Part shown: positions 46,817 to 55,749 of the stretch, piece by piece
Numbering within the stretch: the stretch's first letter is position 1
Layout of the letters: each line of letters begins with the position of its first letter
Assembly: GCF_004078635.1 (NCBI RefSeq)
Contig: NZ_RZNB01000005.1
Coordinates: 62,001 to 126,000, forward strand
Length of the DNA: 64,000 nt
Source of the DNA: Labedella phragmitis
Lineage (GTDB): Bacteria > Actinomycetota > Actinomycetes > Actinomycetales > Microbacteriaceae
Reading direction: 5' to 3'
Position numbers and translations under genes: made by a program
Notes under the pieces: model-generated
What the model was told of the DNA's origin: nothing
Databases searched by the model: none
The model's input: only the letters and a program-made list of their open reading frames with translations

Positions 46817-47845
46817 GTGCCTCTCGTCCAGATCCGAGACGTGACCAAGGTGTATCCGGCCTCGACACGGGGAGGCGAGCCCGTCCGCGCGATCGACGGC
46901 GTCGACCTCGACATCGAGGAGGGCGACGTCTACGGCATCATCGGGTACTCCGGCGCGGGCAAGAGCACGCTCGTGCGGCTCGTGAACGCCCTCGAGTCGA
47001 CGACCTCCGGCAGCATCATCGTCGACGGCACCGACATCACGACGCTCTCGGAGCGCGAGCTGCGGAAGCTGCGGCTCGGCATCGGCATGATCTTCCAGCA
47101 GTTCAACCTCTTCTCGTCGCGGACCGTGCGCGGCAACATCGCGTACCCGCTGCAGGTCGCGGGGCGTCCCAAGGCGGAGATCCGGGCGCGCGTCGACGAG
47201 CTGCTCGACTTCGTCGGCCTCGCGGACAAGGCGTCCAACTACCCCGACCAGCTCTCGGGAGGACAGAAGCAGCGCGTCGGCATCGCGCGCGCTCTCGCGA
47301 CGTCCCCACGCATCCTGCTCGCCGACGAGGCGACGAGCGCGCTCGACCCCGAGACGACCCATGAGGTCCTCGGCCTGCTCCGCACCGTCAATCGGGAGCT
47401 CGGGGTCACGATCATCGTCATCACGCACGAGATGGACGTCGTGCAGTCGCTTGCGACGAAGGTGGCGGTCATGGAGAAGGGCCGCGTCGTCGAGAGCGGT
47501 GACGTCTTCGACGTGTTCTCGAGGCCGCAGTCGCCAGCATCGCAGCGCTTCGTCTCGACCGTCGTGAAGGGTGTCCCGTCGGACATCGATCTCGAGGCAC
47601 TGCGCGCCCGGCATTCCGGGCGATTCGTCACGGTGACCTTCCGCGACGGGGGAGCGAGCCAGTCGGACGTCTTCCTCGAGTTCGGTCGCGAGGGCATCGG
47701 CTTCGAGCTCGTCTACGGCGGGGTCAACGAGATCCAGGGGCGGGCGTTCGGCAACCTGACGCTCGAACTCACGGGTGCCGACGAGCGCATCGACGCCGTC
47801 ATCGACCGATTGCGCGAGCGCGTCGAGATCGTGGAGGTGGTGTGA
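46817..47845 (+). CDS. metN: Methionine ABC transporter ATP-binding protein
   Basis: The 342-residue ATPase has Walker A G-Y-S-G-A-G-K-S-T (about residues 40-48), Q-loop I-F-Q-Q-F-N-L-F, signature L-S-G-G-Q-K-Q-R and Walker B I-L-L-A-D-E-A-T-S. The C-terminal NIL domain (about 260-342) senses intracellular methionine and trans-inhibits transport. The GTG at 46817 is preceded by AGAAGGAG. Its stop overlaps the metI start (TGATG). Confidence 0.95.
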   Translation: MPLVQIRDVTKVYPASTRGGEPVRAIDGVDLDIEEGDVYGIIGYSGAGKSTLVRLVNALESTTSGSIIVDGTDITTLSERELRKLRLGIGMIFQQFNLFSSRTVRGNIAYPLQVAGRPKAEIRARVDELLDFVGLADKASNYPDQLSGGQKQRVGIARALATSPRILLADEATSALDPETTHEVLGLLRTVNRELGVTIIVITHEMDVVQSLATKVAVMEKGRVVESGDVFDVFSRPQSPASQRFVSTVVKGVPSDIDLEALRARHSGRFVTVTFRDGGASQSDVFLEFGREGIGFELVYGGVNEIQGRAFGNLTLELTGADERIDAVIDRLRERVEIVEVV

Positions 47846-48504
47846 TGGACGCCGTCATCGACCTCGCTCCGCTGTTCGCCGAAGCGGCCTTCGAGACCCT
47901 CTGGCTCGTCTTCGCGAGCCTGCTGTTCGGCGGCATCGGCGGGCTCATCGTCGGGCTCGCCCTCTACGTGACGCGAGCGGGCAACCTCTTCGCGAACCGT
48001 GTCGTGTTCGGCGTGCTCAACGTCATCGTCAACATCTTCCGGCCGATCCCGTTCATCATCTTCCTGACGGCGTTCCAGCCGCTCGCGCGCCTCGTGATCG
48101 GAACCGGCATCGGGACCGAGGCGGCGATCTTCACAATCTCTCTCGCGTCGACCTTCGGCATCAGCCGCATCGTGGAACAGAATCTGCTCACGGTGTCTCC
48201 TGGTGTCATCGAGGCGGCCCGCGCCGCCGGTGCCGGCCCGCTGCGCACGATCCTCACGATCGTGATCCCCGAGGCGCTCGGCCCGCTCATCCTCGGCTAC
48301 ACGTTCGTCTTCGTGGCCATCGTGGACATGTCCGCCGTCGCCGGTGTCATCAACGGAGGCGGACTCGGTGCGTTCGCCATCCAGTACGGTTTCCGGCAGT
48401 TCGAACCGGCCGTCACGTGGACGTCGCTCGCGATCGTCATCATCCTCGTGCAGGTCGTGCAGTTCCTCGGCAACGGGCTCGCCCGGAAGGTGCTGCGCCG
48501 CTGA
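47845..48504 (+). CDS. metI: Methionine ABC transporter permease
   Basis: The 219-residue permease has five predicted helices and the coupling loop E-A-A-R-A-A-G-A-G-P-L-R-T-I-L-T-I-V-I-P-E-A (about residues 125-146) typical of MetI. The ATG at 47845 overlaps the metN TGA by one base; a GTG directly before it is equally in frame. Completes metQNI. Confidence 0.94.
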   Translation: MDAVIDLAPLFAEAAFETLWLVFASLLFGGIGGLIVGLALYVTRAGNLFANRVVFGVLNVIVNIFRPIPFIIFLTAFQPLARLVIGTGIGTEAAIFTISLASTFGISRIVEQNLLTVSPGVIEAARAAGAGPLRTILTIVIPEALGPLILGYTFVFVAIVDMSAVAGVINGGGLGAFAIQYGFRQFEPAVTWTSLAIVIILVQVVQFLGNGLARKVLRR

Positions 48505-48541
48505 GCCGAGCCGGCGTTCCGGTCGTCGTCCCGGTCGCCGC

Positions 48542-49063
48542 TCAGGAGAGCTGGGCGTTCTCGCCGACCTGATCGAAGTCCACGCTGAGCTTCCGGAGGA
48601 GGCCGGCGAGGCGCGCCCGGTCGGACGCCGTGAGGCTCGCGAGCAGCTCGGCCTCGGCGTCGACGAGACGCGTGATCGCGGCGTCGACTCGCGTCAGCCC
48701 CGTCGGCGTCATCACGACGAGGATGCCGCGTCCGTCGTGTGGATCGGTCCGGCGCTCGACGAGTCCGGCGGCGACGAGCCTGTCGATACGATTCGTCATG
48801 GTGCCGCTCGAGACGAGGGTCTGCTGGAGCAATTGCTTCGGACTGAGCATGTAGGGCTCACCGGCCCGACGGAGCGCGGCGAGCACGTCGAACTCCCACG
48901 ACTCGAGCTTGGACCGCGCGAACGCCTGTCGACGTGCCCGGTCGAGGTGGCGCGTCAAGCGGGACACGCGCGACAGCACCTGGAGGGGGGAGAAGTTGAG
49001 ATCCGGTCGCTCGCGCTCCCACGCCTCGACGATCCGGTCGACCTCGTCGCTCTGCTCCGCCAT
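48542..49063 (-). CDS. MarR-family transcriptional regulator
   Basis: The 173-residue protein has a winged HTH at about residues 60-125: L-S-P-K-Q-L-L-Q-Q-T-L-V-S-S-G-T-M-T-N-R-I-D. The wing holds V-E-R-R-T-D-P-H-D-G-R-G, the MarR signature. Flanking helices provide the dimer interface. The ligand is unknown. The ATG at 49063 is preferred because GATAAT ends six bases upstream. Convergent with metI, so a regulatory link to it is not implied. Confidence 0.9.
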   Translation of the reverse strand: MAEQSDEVDRIVEAWERERPDLNFSPLQVLSRVSRLTRHLDRARRQAFARSKLESWEFDVLAALRRAGEPYMLSPKQLLQQTLVSSGTMTNRIDRLVAAGLVERRTDPHDGRGILVVMTPTGLTRVDAAITRLVDAEAELLASLTASDRARLAGLLRKLSVDFDQVGENAQLS

Positions 49064-49069
49064 GGACCC

Positions 49070-49075
49070 ATTATC
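49070..49075 (-). promoter_or_regulatory. -10 element, leaderless start for the MarR gene
   Basis: GATAAT on the minus strand, six bases before the ATG at 49063. It is the closest match to the TATAAT consensus in this set. Confidence 0.45.
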
Positions 49076-49172
49076 GCGGTCCACCCGACGGGCGGCACCG
49101 CGCGAGCGACCACCGGATGGGTGCTCCCGATCTGGCAGACTGGAGCGGTGCGTCGGTTCGGCCGCCGCACGG

Positions 49173-49244
49173 TCCGCCTTGGTGTAACGGCAGCACGACA
49201 GCCTTTGGAGCTGTTAGGACCAGGTTCGAATCCTGGAGGCGGAG
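49173..49244 (+). tRNA. tRNA-Gln (UUG)
   Basis: A 72-nt cloverleaf. Acceptor TCCGCCT (49173-49179) pairs with AGGCGGA (49237-49243), discriminator G at 49244. The anticodon stem ACAGC/GCTGT encloses loop CTTTGGA with anticodon TTG. The T-arm has GGTTCGAATCC. CCA is not encoded. The start codon of glmU lies two bases after its 3' end. Confidence 0.95.
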
Positions 49245-49245
49245 C

Positions 49246-50691
49246 GTGAGCGAACAGACCCCCCGTGACTCAGCCCTCGCCGTCGTCATCCTCGCCGCCG
49301 GGCAAGGGACGCGCATGAAGTCGGCGACGCCGAAGCTGCTGCACACCCTCGCGGGCGTCCCGATCCTCGGGCACGTCCTCGCCACGGCTCGAGCGCTCGG
49401 CGCCGAGCACGTCGTGACGGTCGTACGGCACGAACGCGACCGCATCGCCGACGTCGTGTCGCGCGAGCTCCCGGAGAGCCTCGTGGTCGACCAGGACGAT
49501 GTTCCCGGCACGGGGCGAGCGGTCGAGCAGGCCGTCGAGGCGCTCCCCGGTGGTTTCGATGGCGACGTCCTCGTCGTGAACGGCGACGTCCCGCTCCTCG
49601 ACTCGGACACGCTCGCGCAGCTGCTCGCGCGCCACCGCGCCGGCGAGGCCGTCGCGACGATCCTCTCCGCGGTCCTCGACGACGCGACGGGCTACGGCCG
49701 GGTCGTTCGCTCGGAGGAGGGCGGTCTCGACCGGATCGTCGAGCAGAAGGACGCCGGTCCCGACGAGCTCGCCGTCACCGAGATCAACGCGGGCGTCTAC
49801 GTGTTCTCGGTGCGATCGCTGCGCGAGCAGCTCGGGCGACTGACGACGGAGAACGCCCAGGGCGAGAAGTACATCACCGACGTCATCGGGCTCCTGCGTG
49901 AGGGCGGCCAGGAGGTCGCCGCCGTGCCCGTGTCCCAGTCCTGGGTGGTCGAGGGCGTCAACGACCGGGCGCAACTCTCGCGCCAGGCCGCCCGCCTCAA
50001 CGCGCTCATCATCCAGAAGTGGCAGCTCGCGGGCGTCACCGTGCAGGACCCGTCGACGACGTGGATCGACCTCACCGTGACGCTCGCGCAGGACGTCACG
50101 ATCAAGCCGGGGACGCAGCTCCTCGGGGCGACCGTCGTCGAGACGGGAGCAAGCGTCGGACCCGACACGACCCTCGTCGATTGCGAGATCGGACAGGACG
50201 CCGAGGTCCGCCGGACCGACGGAACGCTCGCGGTCATCGGCGCCGGCGCGACGGTCGGGCCGTTCGCGTACCTGCGTCCCGGCACCTACCTCGGCGCCGC
50301 GGGGAAGATCGGCACGTTCGTCGAGACGAAGAACGCGAAGATCGGCCCCCGCAGCAAGGTCCCGCACCTGTCGTACGTCGGCGACGCGACGGTGGGGGAG
50401 GGTGCCAACATCGGAGCCGGCACGATCTTCGCGAACTACGACGGCGTCGACAAGCACTCGACGGTCGTGGGCGACGAGGTCCGCACCGGGTCGCACAACG
50501 TGTTCGTCGCTCCCGTTAGAATCGGAGACGGAGCGTACACGGGTGCGGGAACGGTCGTCCGCAAGGACGTGCCGGCCGGCGCCCTCGCCATCAACGTGGC
50601 ACCCCAACGGAACCTCGAGGGGTGGACGGTAGCCAACCGGCCGGGCAGTGCTGCCGCGTCGGCGGCCGAAGCGGTCGCGTCCGACGAGTAG
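49246..50691 (+). CDS. glmU: Bifunctional UDP-GlcNAc pyrophosphorylase / GlcN-1-P acetyltransferase
   Basis: The 481-residue enzyme makes UDP-GlcNAc for peptidoglycan. The N-terminal uridyltransferase domain starts V-I-L-A-A-G-Q-G-T-R-M-K-S (about residues 12-24) and has G-D-V-P-L-L. The C-terminal left-handed beta-helix acetyltransferase has V-G-P-F-A-Y-L-R-P-G and G-A-N-I-G-A-G-T-I-F-A-N-Y-D-G. The start is the GTG at 49246, one base past the tRNA 3' end. Its only SD, GGAGG at 49235-49239, lies within the tRNA acceptor/T-arm strand, so tRNA maturation would strip the RBS. Confidence 0.95.
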   Translation: MSEQTPRDSALAVVILAAGQGTRMKSATPKLLHTLAGVPILGHVLATARALGAEHVVTVVRHERDRIADVVSRELPESLVVDQDDVPGTGRAVEQAVEALPGGFDGDVLVVNGDVPLLDSDTLAQLLARHRAGEAVATILSAVLDDATGYGRVVRSEEGGLDRIVEQKDAGPDELAVTEINAGVYVFSVRSLREQLGRLTTENAQGEKYITDVIGLLREGGQEVAAVPVSQSWVVEGVNDRAQLSRQAARLNALIIQKWQLAGVTVQDPSTTWIDLTVTLAQDVTIKPGTQLLGATVVETGASVGPDTTLVDCEIGQDAEVRRTDGTLAVIGAGATVGPFAYLRPGTYLGAAGKIGTFVETKNAKIGPRSKVPHLSYVGDATVGEGANIGAGTIFANYDGVDKHSTVVGDEVRTGSHNVFVAPVRIGDGAYTGAGTVVRKDVPAGALAINVAPQRNLEGWTVANRPGSAAASAAEAVASDE

Positions 50692-50747
50692 TCCTCCAGC
50701 CGAGCATCAGAGCGCAAGAGCCGGGAAAACGGCAGGAAGCAGGCCCA

Positions 50748-51725
50748 GTGTCCGGCATCAAGATCAGTGGTGAGAAGCGGCTCGTGCTCGTTTCGGGACG
50801 TGCTCACCCCGAGCTCGCGGAAGCCATCGCGGAGGAGCTCGACTCCGAGCTCGTCCACACGGACGCCCGCACCTTCGCCAACGGCGAGATCTACGCGCGC
50901 TACGACGAGAGCGTGCGCGGCAGCGACGCGTTCGTCATCCAGTCGCACTGCGCACCGATCAACGAGTGGCTCATGGAGCAGCTCATCATGGTGGACGCGC
51001 TCAAGCGCGCATCGGCCAAGCGCATCACCGTCGTGGCGCCGTTCTACCCGTACGCCCGCCAGGACAAGAAGGGCCGCGGTCGCGAGCCGATCTCCGCTCG
51101 ACTCGTCGCCGACCTCTTCAAGGCGGCCGGAGCCGATCGGATCATGTCCGTTGACCTCCACGCTGCACAGATCCAGGGCTTCTTCGACGGCCCCGTCGAC
51201 CACCTCTTCGCGATGCCCGTCCTGCTCGAGCACTTCCGCGAGAAGCTCGACGCGTCGACGCTCACGGTCGTGTCTCCCGACATGGGCCGCGTGCGCGTCG
51301 CCGACATCTGGAGCGACAAGCTCGGTGCCCCCCTCGCGATCATCCACAAGCGGCGCGATCCCCTCGTGCCCAATCAGGTGACCGTGCACGAGATCGTCGG
51401 AGAGGTCGAGGGTCGGGTCTGCCTGCTCGTCGACGACCTCATCGACACGGGACGCACGATCGTGAAGGCGGCAGAGGCGCTCAAGGCCGCCGGCGCGATC
51501 GGTGTCGTCGTGGCCGCCACGCACGCCGTGTTCAGCGACCCGGCTCCCGAGCTCCTGCAGTCGGACGCGATCGACTCCGTCGTCGTCACGGACACCCTCC
51601 CCATCTCCGAGGCGAAGCGGTTCCCGACGCTCGAGATCCTCCCGATCGCCCCGCTCATCGCGCGCGCGATCCACGAGGTCTTCGACGACGGCTCGGTGAC
51701 GTCGATGTTCGACGGCGCCGCCTGA
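50748..51725 (+). CDS. prs: Ribose-phosphate pyrophosphokinase
   Basis: The 325-residue PRPP synthase has F-A-N-G-E-I (about residue 43), the H-A-A-Q-I-Q-G-F-F segment and the PRPP-binding loop V-D-D-L-I-D-T-G-R-T-I. It makes PRPP for nucleotides, His and Trp. The GTG at 50748 follows AGGAAG. It follows glmU by 56 bases, the standard actinobacterial glmU-prs order. Confidence 0.96.
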   Translation: MSGIKISGEKRLVLVSGRAHPELAEAIAEELDSELVHTDARTFANGEIYARYDESVRGSDAFVIQSHCAPINEWLMEQLIMVDALKRASAKRITVVAPFYPYARQDKKGRGREPISARLVADLFKAAGADRIMSVDLHAAQIQGFFDGPVDHLFAMPVLLEHFREKLDASTLTVVSPDMGRVRVADIWSDKLGAPLAIIHKRRDPLVPNQVTVHEIVGEVEGRVCLLVDDLIDTGRTIVKAAEALKAAGAIGVVVAATHAVFSDPAPELLQSDAIDSVVVTDTLPISEAKRFPTLEILPIAPLIARAIHEVFDDGSVTSMFDGAA

Positions 51726-51809
51726 TCCCGTCAGCCGCCTGACCTCGTGCGCCGCCCGGCGTACGAGCGTCGTCACCCGCTGTTCACCGCCGCAGGGGAG
51801 CATGATCGC

Positions 51810-53117
51810 GTGAGCATGTCAGCGCCATCAGGGCCAGCGTCGACGCCGACGAACCCACCCGGGCTCGAACGGCGGCTGGGTCTCGGTGACGCCGTGATGA
51901 TCGGTCTCGGATCGATGATCGGCGCCGGGGTGTTCGTCGTCTTCGCGCCCGCCGCGGCCTCGGCCGGCGCGCTCCTGTTCGTCGGTCTGCTCGTCGTTGC
52001 CGTCGTCGCCTGGTGCAATGCGCGTTCGACGGCCCGGCTCGCGGCGGCCCATCCGACCTCGGGCGGAGCGTACGCCTACGGTCGCGCGGAGCTCGGCCAC
52101 TGGTGGGGCTTCGTGGCCGGGTGGTGCTTCGTCGTCGGCAAGACCGCGAGTTGCGCGGCGATGGCCCTCGCCGTCGCGGCCTACGCGGCCCCGGCGGAGC
52201 TCGAGCGCTACGTCGCCGTCGCTGCGGTCGTCGCCCTGACGATCGTGAACGCCCTCGGCGTGACGAAGACGGCGGTCGTCACGCGCGTCATCGTCGTGCT
52301 CGTGCTCGCGGTGCTCGTCGTCGTCGTGGCGGCGGGAGTCGCGGCGGGCGGCGCGGCAGAGGGCACGCGCGCTCTCGACGCCGCCCCGGCAGTGCTCGGG
52401 AGCGTGTACGGCGTCCTGCAGTCGGCCGGACTCCTCTTCTTCGCGTTCGCGGGATATGCCCGCATCGCCACGTTGGGGGAGGAGGTCCGTGCTCCCGAGC
52501 GCACGATCCCGCGCGCCGTGACGATCTCGTTCGTCGTCGCGCTCGTCGTCTACGCGGCGGTGGCGCTCGTCTGCATGCTGGCTCTCGGGGTCGACGGCCT
52601 CGCGGCGAGCCGCGAGCCGCTCGCCGACGTCGTCCGCGCGGCGGGGTGGGCGGAGGCAGTCCCGATCGTGCAGGCCGGGGCGGCGCTCGCGGCGCTCGGA
52701 ACCCTCCTCGGACTCATGGCAGGCATCGGCCGGACCAGCTTCGCGATGGCGCGGGAGGGGGATCTGCCGCGATTCCTCGACCACGTGCACCCGCGCTCGC
52801 GCGTGCCGGTGCGGGCGGAGCTCGTGCTCGGGGGCGTCGTCGTGCTCCTCGTGCTGTTCGTCGACGTCCCGACGGCCGTCACGCTCTCGTCCGCCGGCGT
52901 CCTCGTCTACTACGCGGTCGCCAACCTCTCGGCGTTCCGTTTGGCCGCCCGCGTGCCCGCGGTGCGGGCGCTCCGTGCGACCGCGATCGTCGGCCTCGTC
53001 GGGTGCGTCGTACTCGTGCTCGCGCTGCCGCCCGTCGCGGCGGCGTCGGCCCTCGGGGTCGTGCTCTTCGGTGTGCTCGGTCGCGCGGTTGTCCTGAGGG
53101 CGCGCGACCGGACCTGA
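51810..53117 (+). CDS. APC-family amino acid permease
   Basis: The 435-residue transporter has about twelve helices. Helix 1 contains G-L-G-S-M-I-G-A-G-V-F, the APC substrate-binding break, and helix 6 has F-F-A-F-A-G-Y-A-R-I-A-T-L-G-E-E-V-R. R-T-S-F-A-M-A-R-E-G-D-L-P follows near residue 312. The substrate is probably a cationic or neutral amino acid, or an amine. The GTG at 51810 is chosen with GGGGAG ten bases upstream; an ATG at 51816 is possible. Confidence 0.88.
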   Translation: MSMSAPSGPASTPTNPPGLERRLGLGDAVMIGLGSMIGAGVFVVFAPAAASAGALLFVGLLVVAVVAWCNARSTARLAAAHPTSGGAYAYGRAELGHWWGFVAGWCFVVGKTASCAAMALAVAAYAAPAELERYVAVAAVVALTIVNALGVTKTAVVTRVIVVLVLAVLVVVVAAGVAAGGAAEGTRALDAAPAVLGSVYGVLQSAGLLFFAFAGYARIATLGEEVRAPERTIPRAVTISFVVALVVYAAVALVCMLALGVDGLAASREPLADVVRAAGWAEAVPIVQAGAALAALGTLLGLMAGIGRTSFAMAREGDLPRFLDHVHPRSRVPVRAELVLGGVVVLLVLFVDVPTAVTLSSAGVLVYYAVANLSAFRLAARVPAVRALRATAIVGLVGCVVLVLALPPVAAASALGVVLFGVLGRAVVLRARDRT

Positions 53118-53139
53118 TCGTCGAGGGCGCCACTTCGGT

Positions 53140-53173
53140 CACGAGGGCGCCACGTGGACGTGGCGCCCTCGTG
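53140..53173. terminator. Perfect 16-bp-stem bidirectional terminator
   Basis: Arms 53140-53155 and 53158-53173 are exact reverse complements with only GG between. A partial extra copy of the arm (GAGGGCGCCAC) precedes at about 53123. It lies between convergent genes. Confidence 0.8.
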
Positions 53174-53190
53174 CGGGTGTAGCCGTCTCG

Positions 53191-54021
53191 TCAGTAGAGG
53201 AAGATCGCGAACCAGTCGCGGCTGTGCGCGTGGATCAGCACGAGGAAGAGCACGAAGTCGAACAGCAGGTGAACGGCGACCACGAAGCTCAGCGACTTCG
53301 TGAGCGTGAACGTGAGTCCCTGGATCAGCGCGAAGGGGAAGATGAGGAGCGGACCCCACGCGTGGAAGCCCAGCTCCCACAGGAACGACGTGAAGATCAC
53401 GGCCTGCAGGAGGTTCGCCGTCCACAGCGGATAGTGCCGCCGCAGCAGCGCGAAGCACGTGCAGATGAAAAAGAGCTCGTCCCAGATGCCGAGCGCGTTC
53501 GTGCCGAGGAACAGCCGGAACACCGCGCCGGCGTCCGTGGCCGCCGGCCAGTTCTCGAACACGCCCGTCGAGATCATGTAGACGGGCAGGATGAGATACC
53601 CGAGAGCGACGATGCCGACGAGATAGCCGTACTCACGGAGCGTCCAGCGTTTCCCGGTGAGCACGGGGAAACGCACGGCGTGATCGCGGAACCAGAACCG
53701 CGACGCCAGGTAGGGACCGAGCACGGCGGCCGCGAGCGCGGCGCCCATCACGAGCATGTGCCCCCACTCGATGTTGGTGCTGACCTCGACGAGGCTCACG
53801 ACGACGATCCCGAAGCCGATGAGCGAGAGGTCGCGACCGAGCGACCGGTCGGCGACGAATCCGAGCGCGACGGCCGCGAGCAGCACGAGGTAGGCACCCG
53901 GGCGCCAGTGCAGCCCGAACATGAGCAGACCGGACACGGACAGCAGGACGCCGGGAACCAGCCGGGCGAGCGAGGTGCTCGCCGACGTGCTCCCGGCGTC
54001 CGATGCGGTGACGGTGCTCAT
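53191..54021 (-). CDS. CPBP-type intramembrane protease homologue
   Basis: The 276-residue protein has eight or so membrane helices. In the C-terminal half it has W-D-E-L-F-F-I-C-T-C-F-A-L-L-R-R, F-L-W-E-L-G-F-H and H-L-L-F-D-F. These correspond in order to the glutamate, F-x-x-x-H and H-x-x-x-D/N motifs of CPBP/Rce1-like proteases. The first motif has a single Glu rather than Glu-Glu and lacks the usual following F-R-G, so activity is uncertain. It starts 25 bases after gnd stops, same strand. Confidence 0.7.
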   Translation of the reverse strand: MSTVTASDAGSTSASTSLARLVPGVLLSVSGLLMFGLHWRPGAYLVLLAAVALGFVADRSLGRDLSLIGFGIVVVSLVEVSTNIEWGHMLVMGAALAAAVLGPYLASRFWFRDHAVRFPVLTGKRWTLREYGYLVGIVALGYLILPVYMISTGVFENWPAATDAGAVFRLFLGTNALGIWDELFFICTCFALLRRHYPLWTANLLQAVIFTSFLWELGFHAWGPLLIFPFALIQGLTFTLTKSLSFVVAVHLLFDFVLFLVLIHAHSRDWFAIFLY

Positions 54022-54046
54022 CGTTCTCCGGTGTCCGAGGCCTCGG

Positions 54047-55504
54047 TCAGTGCGTGTCGACGGCGCTGATCTCGGAGCGGTCGCCCGACCACAGCGTGTG
54101 GAAGGTGCCCTCCTTGTCGATGCGCTTGTAGGTGTGCGCTCCGAAGAAGTCGCGCTGACCCTGCACGAGCGCCGCCGGCAGACGATCGGCGCGGAGGCCG
54201 TCGTAGTACGACAGCGACGAGGAGAACGCCGGGGCGGGGATGCCGGCGTGTGCCGCCGTGGCGACGACGCGGCGCCAGCTGTCCTGAGCGCCCGCGACGG
54301 CGTCGCGGAAGTACGGGGCCGTGACGAGTGCGACGAGACCGGCGTCCTCGGCGTACGCCTCGGTGATGCGGTTGAGGAACTGGGCGCGGATGATGCAGCC
54401 GCCGCGCCAGATCTTCGCGATCTCGCCCTTCTCGATGTCCCAGCCGTACTGCTCGGCTCCCGCGACGATCTCGTCGAAGCCCTGCGAGTAGGCGATGATC
54501 TTCGAGGCGTAGAGCGCCCGGCGCACGTCCTCGATGAATGTCTCGGGGTCGTCGACCGTCCAGGCGTCGCTCGGCCCGGGCAGGTCGGTCGCGGCGGCAC
54601 GCTGAGCCGGCTTCGACGAGAGCGAACGGGCGAAGACGGCCTCGGCGATGCCGGAGACGGGGATGCCGAGGTCGAGGGCCGTCTGGACGGTCCAGGCGCC
54701 GGTGCCCTTGGCGCCGGCCTGGTCGAGGATGACGTCGACGAGGGGCTTGCCCGTCTCGGCGTCGACCTGCCGGAGGACCTCGGCAGTGATCTCGATGAGG
54801 TAGCTCTCGAGCTCACCGGTGTTCCACTCGGCGAACACGTCGGCGATCTCGGCGGGGGACTTCCCGGTCCCGCGGCGGATGAGGTCGTAGGCCTCGGCGA
54901 TGAGCTGCATGTCGGCGTACTCGATGCCGTTGTGGATCATCTTGACGAAGTGACCGGCGCCGTCGGTTCCCACGTGCGTGACGCACGGCTCGCCCTCGGC
55001 GACCGCGGCGATCGAGGAGAGGATCGGACCGAGGGTCTCGTAGGACTCGGCGGAGCCGCCGGGCATGATGCTCGGGCCGTTGAGCGCGCCCTCCTCGCCG
55101 CCGGAGATGCCGGCGCCCACGAAGTGGATCCCGGTCTCGCGCACGGCCTTCTCGCGGCGGATCGTGTCGGTGAAGAGCGCGTTGCCGCCGTCGACGATGA
55201 TGTCGCCCGGCTCGAAGACCTGGGCGAGTTGGTCGATGACGGCGTCGGTCCCGGCTCCGGCCTTCACCATGATGATCGCGGTCCGGGGGGTCGAGAGGCT
55301 CGCGGCGAACTCCTCGATCGTCTTCGAGCCGACGAAACCGGCCTCGGGGTGTTCGGAGAGGAGGGTCTCCGTCTTCTCGTATGACCGGTTGTAGACGGCC
55401 ACCGTGTTGCCCTCGCGACTGGCGAGGTTACGGGCGAGGTTCGAGCCCATCACCGCCAGTCCGACCACTCCGATGTTGGCTGTTCCGTGCTCGTTCTCCG
55501 CCAT
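54047..55504 (-). CDS. gnd: 6-phosphogluconate dehydrogenase (decarboxylating)
   Basis: The 485-residue NADP enzyme of the pentose-phosphate pathway has Rossmann loop G-L-A-V-M-G-S-N-L-A (about 15-24), N-R-S for NADP, G-I-S-G-G-E-E-G-A-L-x-G-P-S-I-M-P-G-G and catalytic K-M-I-H-N-G-I-E-Y. The full-length C-terminal helical domain is present. It is divergent from gntK, so gluconate is phosphorylated and oxidised by products of adjacent genes. Confidence 0.96.
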   Translation of the reverse strand: MAENEHGTANIGVVGLAVMGSNLARNLASREGNTVAVYNRSYEKTETLLSEHPEAGFVGSKTIEEFAASLSTPRTAIIMVKAGAGTDAVIDQLAQVFEPGDIIVDGGNALFTDTIRREKAVRETGIHFVGAGISGGEEGALNGPSIMPGGSAESYETLGPILSSIAAVAEGEPCVTHVGTDGAGHFVKMIHNGIEYADMQLIAEAYDLIRRGTGKSPAEIADVFAEWNTGELESYLIEITAEVLRQVDAETGKPLVDVILDQAGAKGTGAWTVQTALDLGIPVSGIAEAVFARSLSSKPAQRAAATDLPGPSDAWTVDDPETFIEDVRRALYASKIIAYSQGFDEIVAGAEQYGWDIEKGEIAKIWRGGCIIRAQFLNRITEAYAEDAGLVALVTAPYFRDAVAGAQDSWRRVVATAAHAGIPAPAFSSSLSYYDGLRADRLPAALVQGQRDFFGAHTYKRIDKEGTFHTLWSGDRSEISAVDTH

Positions 55505-55673
55505 GGACGGTGCTCCTGTCGATTCAGTTCTCGTGGGCCGACGCTTCGCAGGGCGCGCGCAGGGCCGAGGACAACGATACCGACATCGCCGCGGCATGTC
55601 CCGGGCTGTCGGTCGTCGGGGGCAGACGTTACGGTCGTTGGACCGCGCGAGCACGCCGTGATAGCTTCTTCCT

Positions 55674-55688
55674 TAAATCTGACGTAAT
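55674..55688. promoter_or_regulatory. Candidate GntR operator upstream of gntK
   Basis: TTAAATCTGACGTAA (starting about 55673) contains the TCTGAC core that also lies between the -10 and the ATG of the gntR-type gene (60407-60413). It is placed about 65 bases before gntK in the gnd/gntK divergent region. Confidence 0.35.
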
Positions 55689-55749
55689 GCGCTCCAGCTT
55701 GTTATTCGTCGGATGTAAAGATGCGTCCGACGGAACCGATGGAGGAACG

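Noticed and set aside
45764-47614. 616-codon minus-strand frame opposite metQ and metN
   Set aside because: Antisense shadow of two clearly assigned genes.
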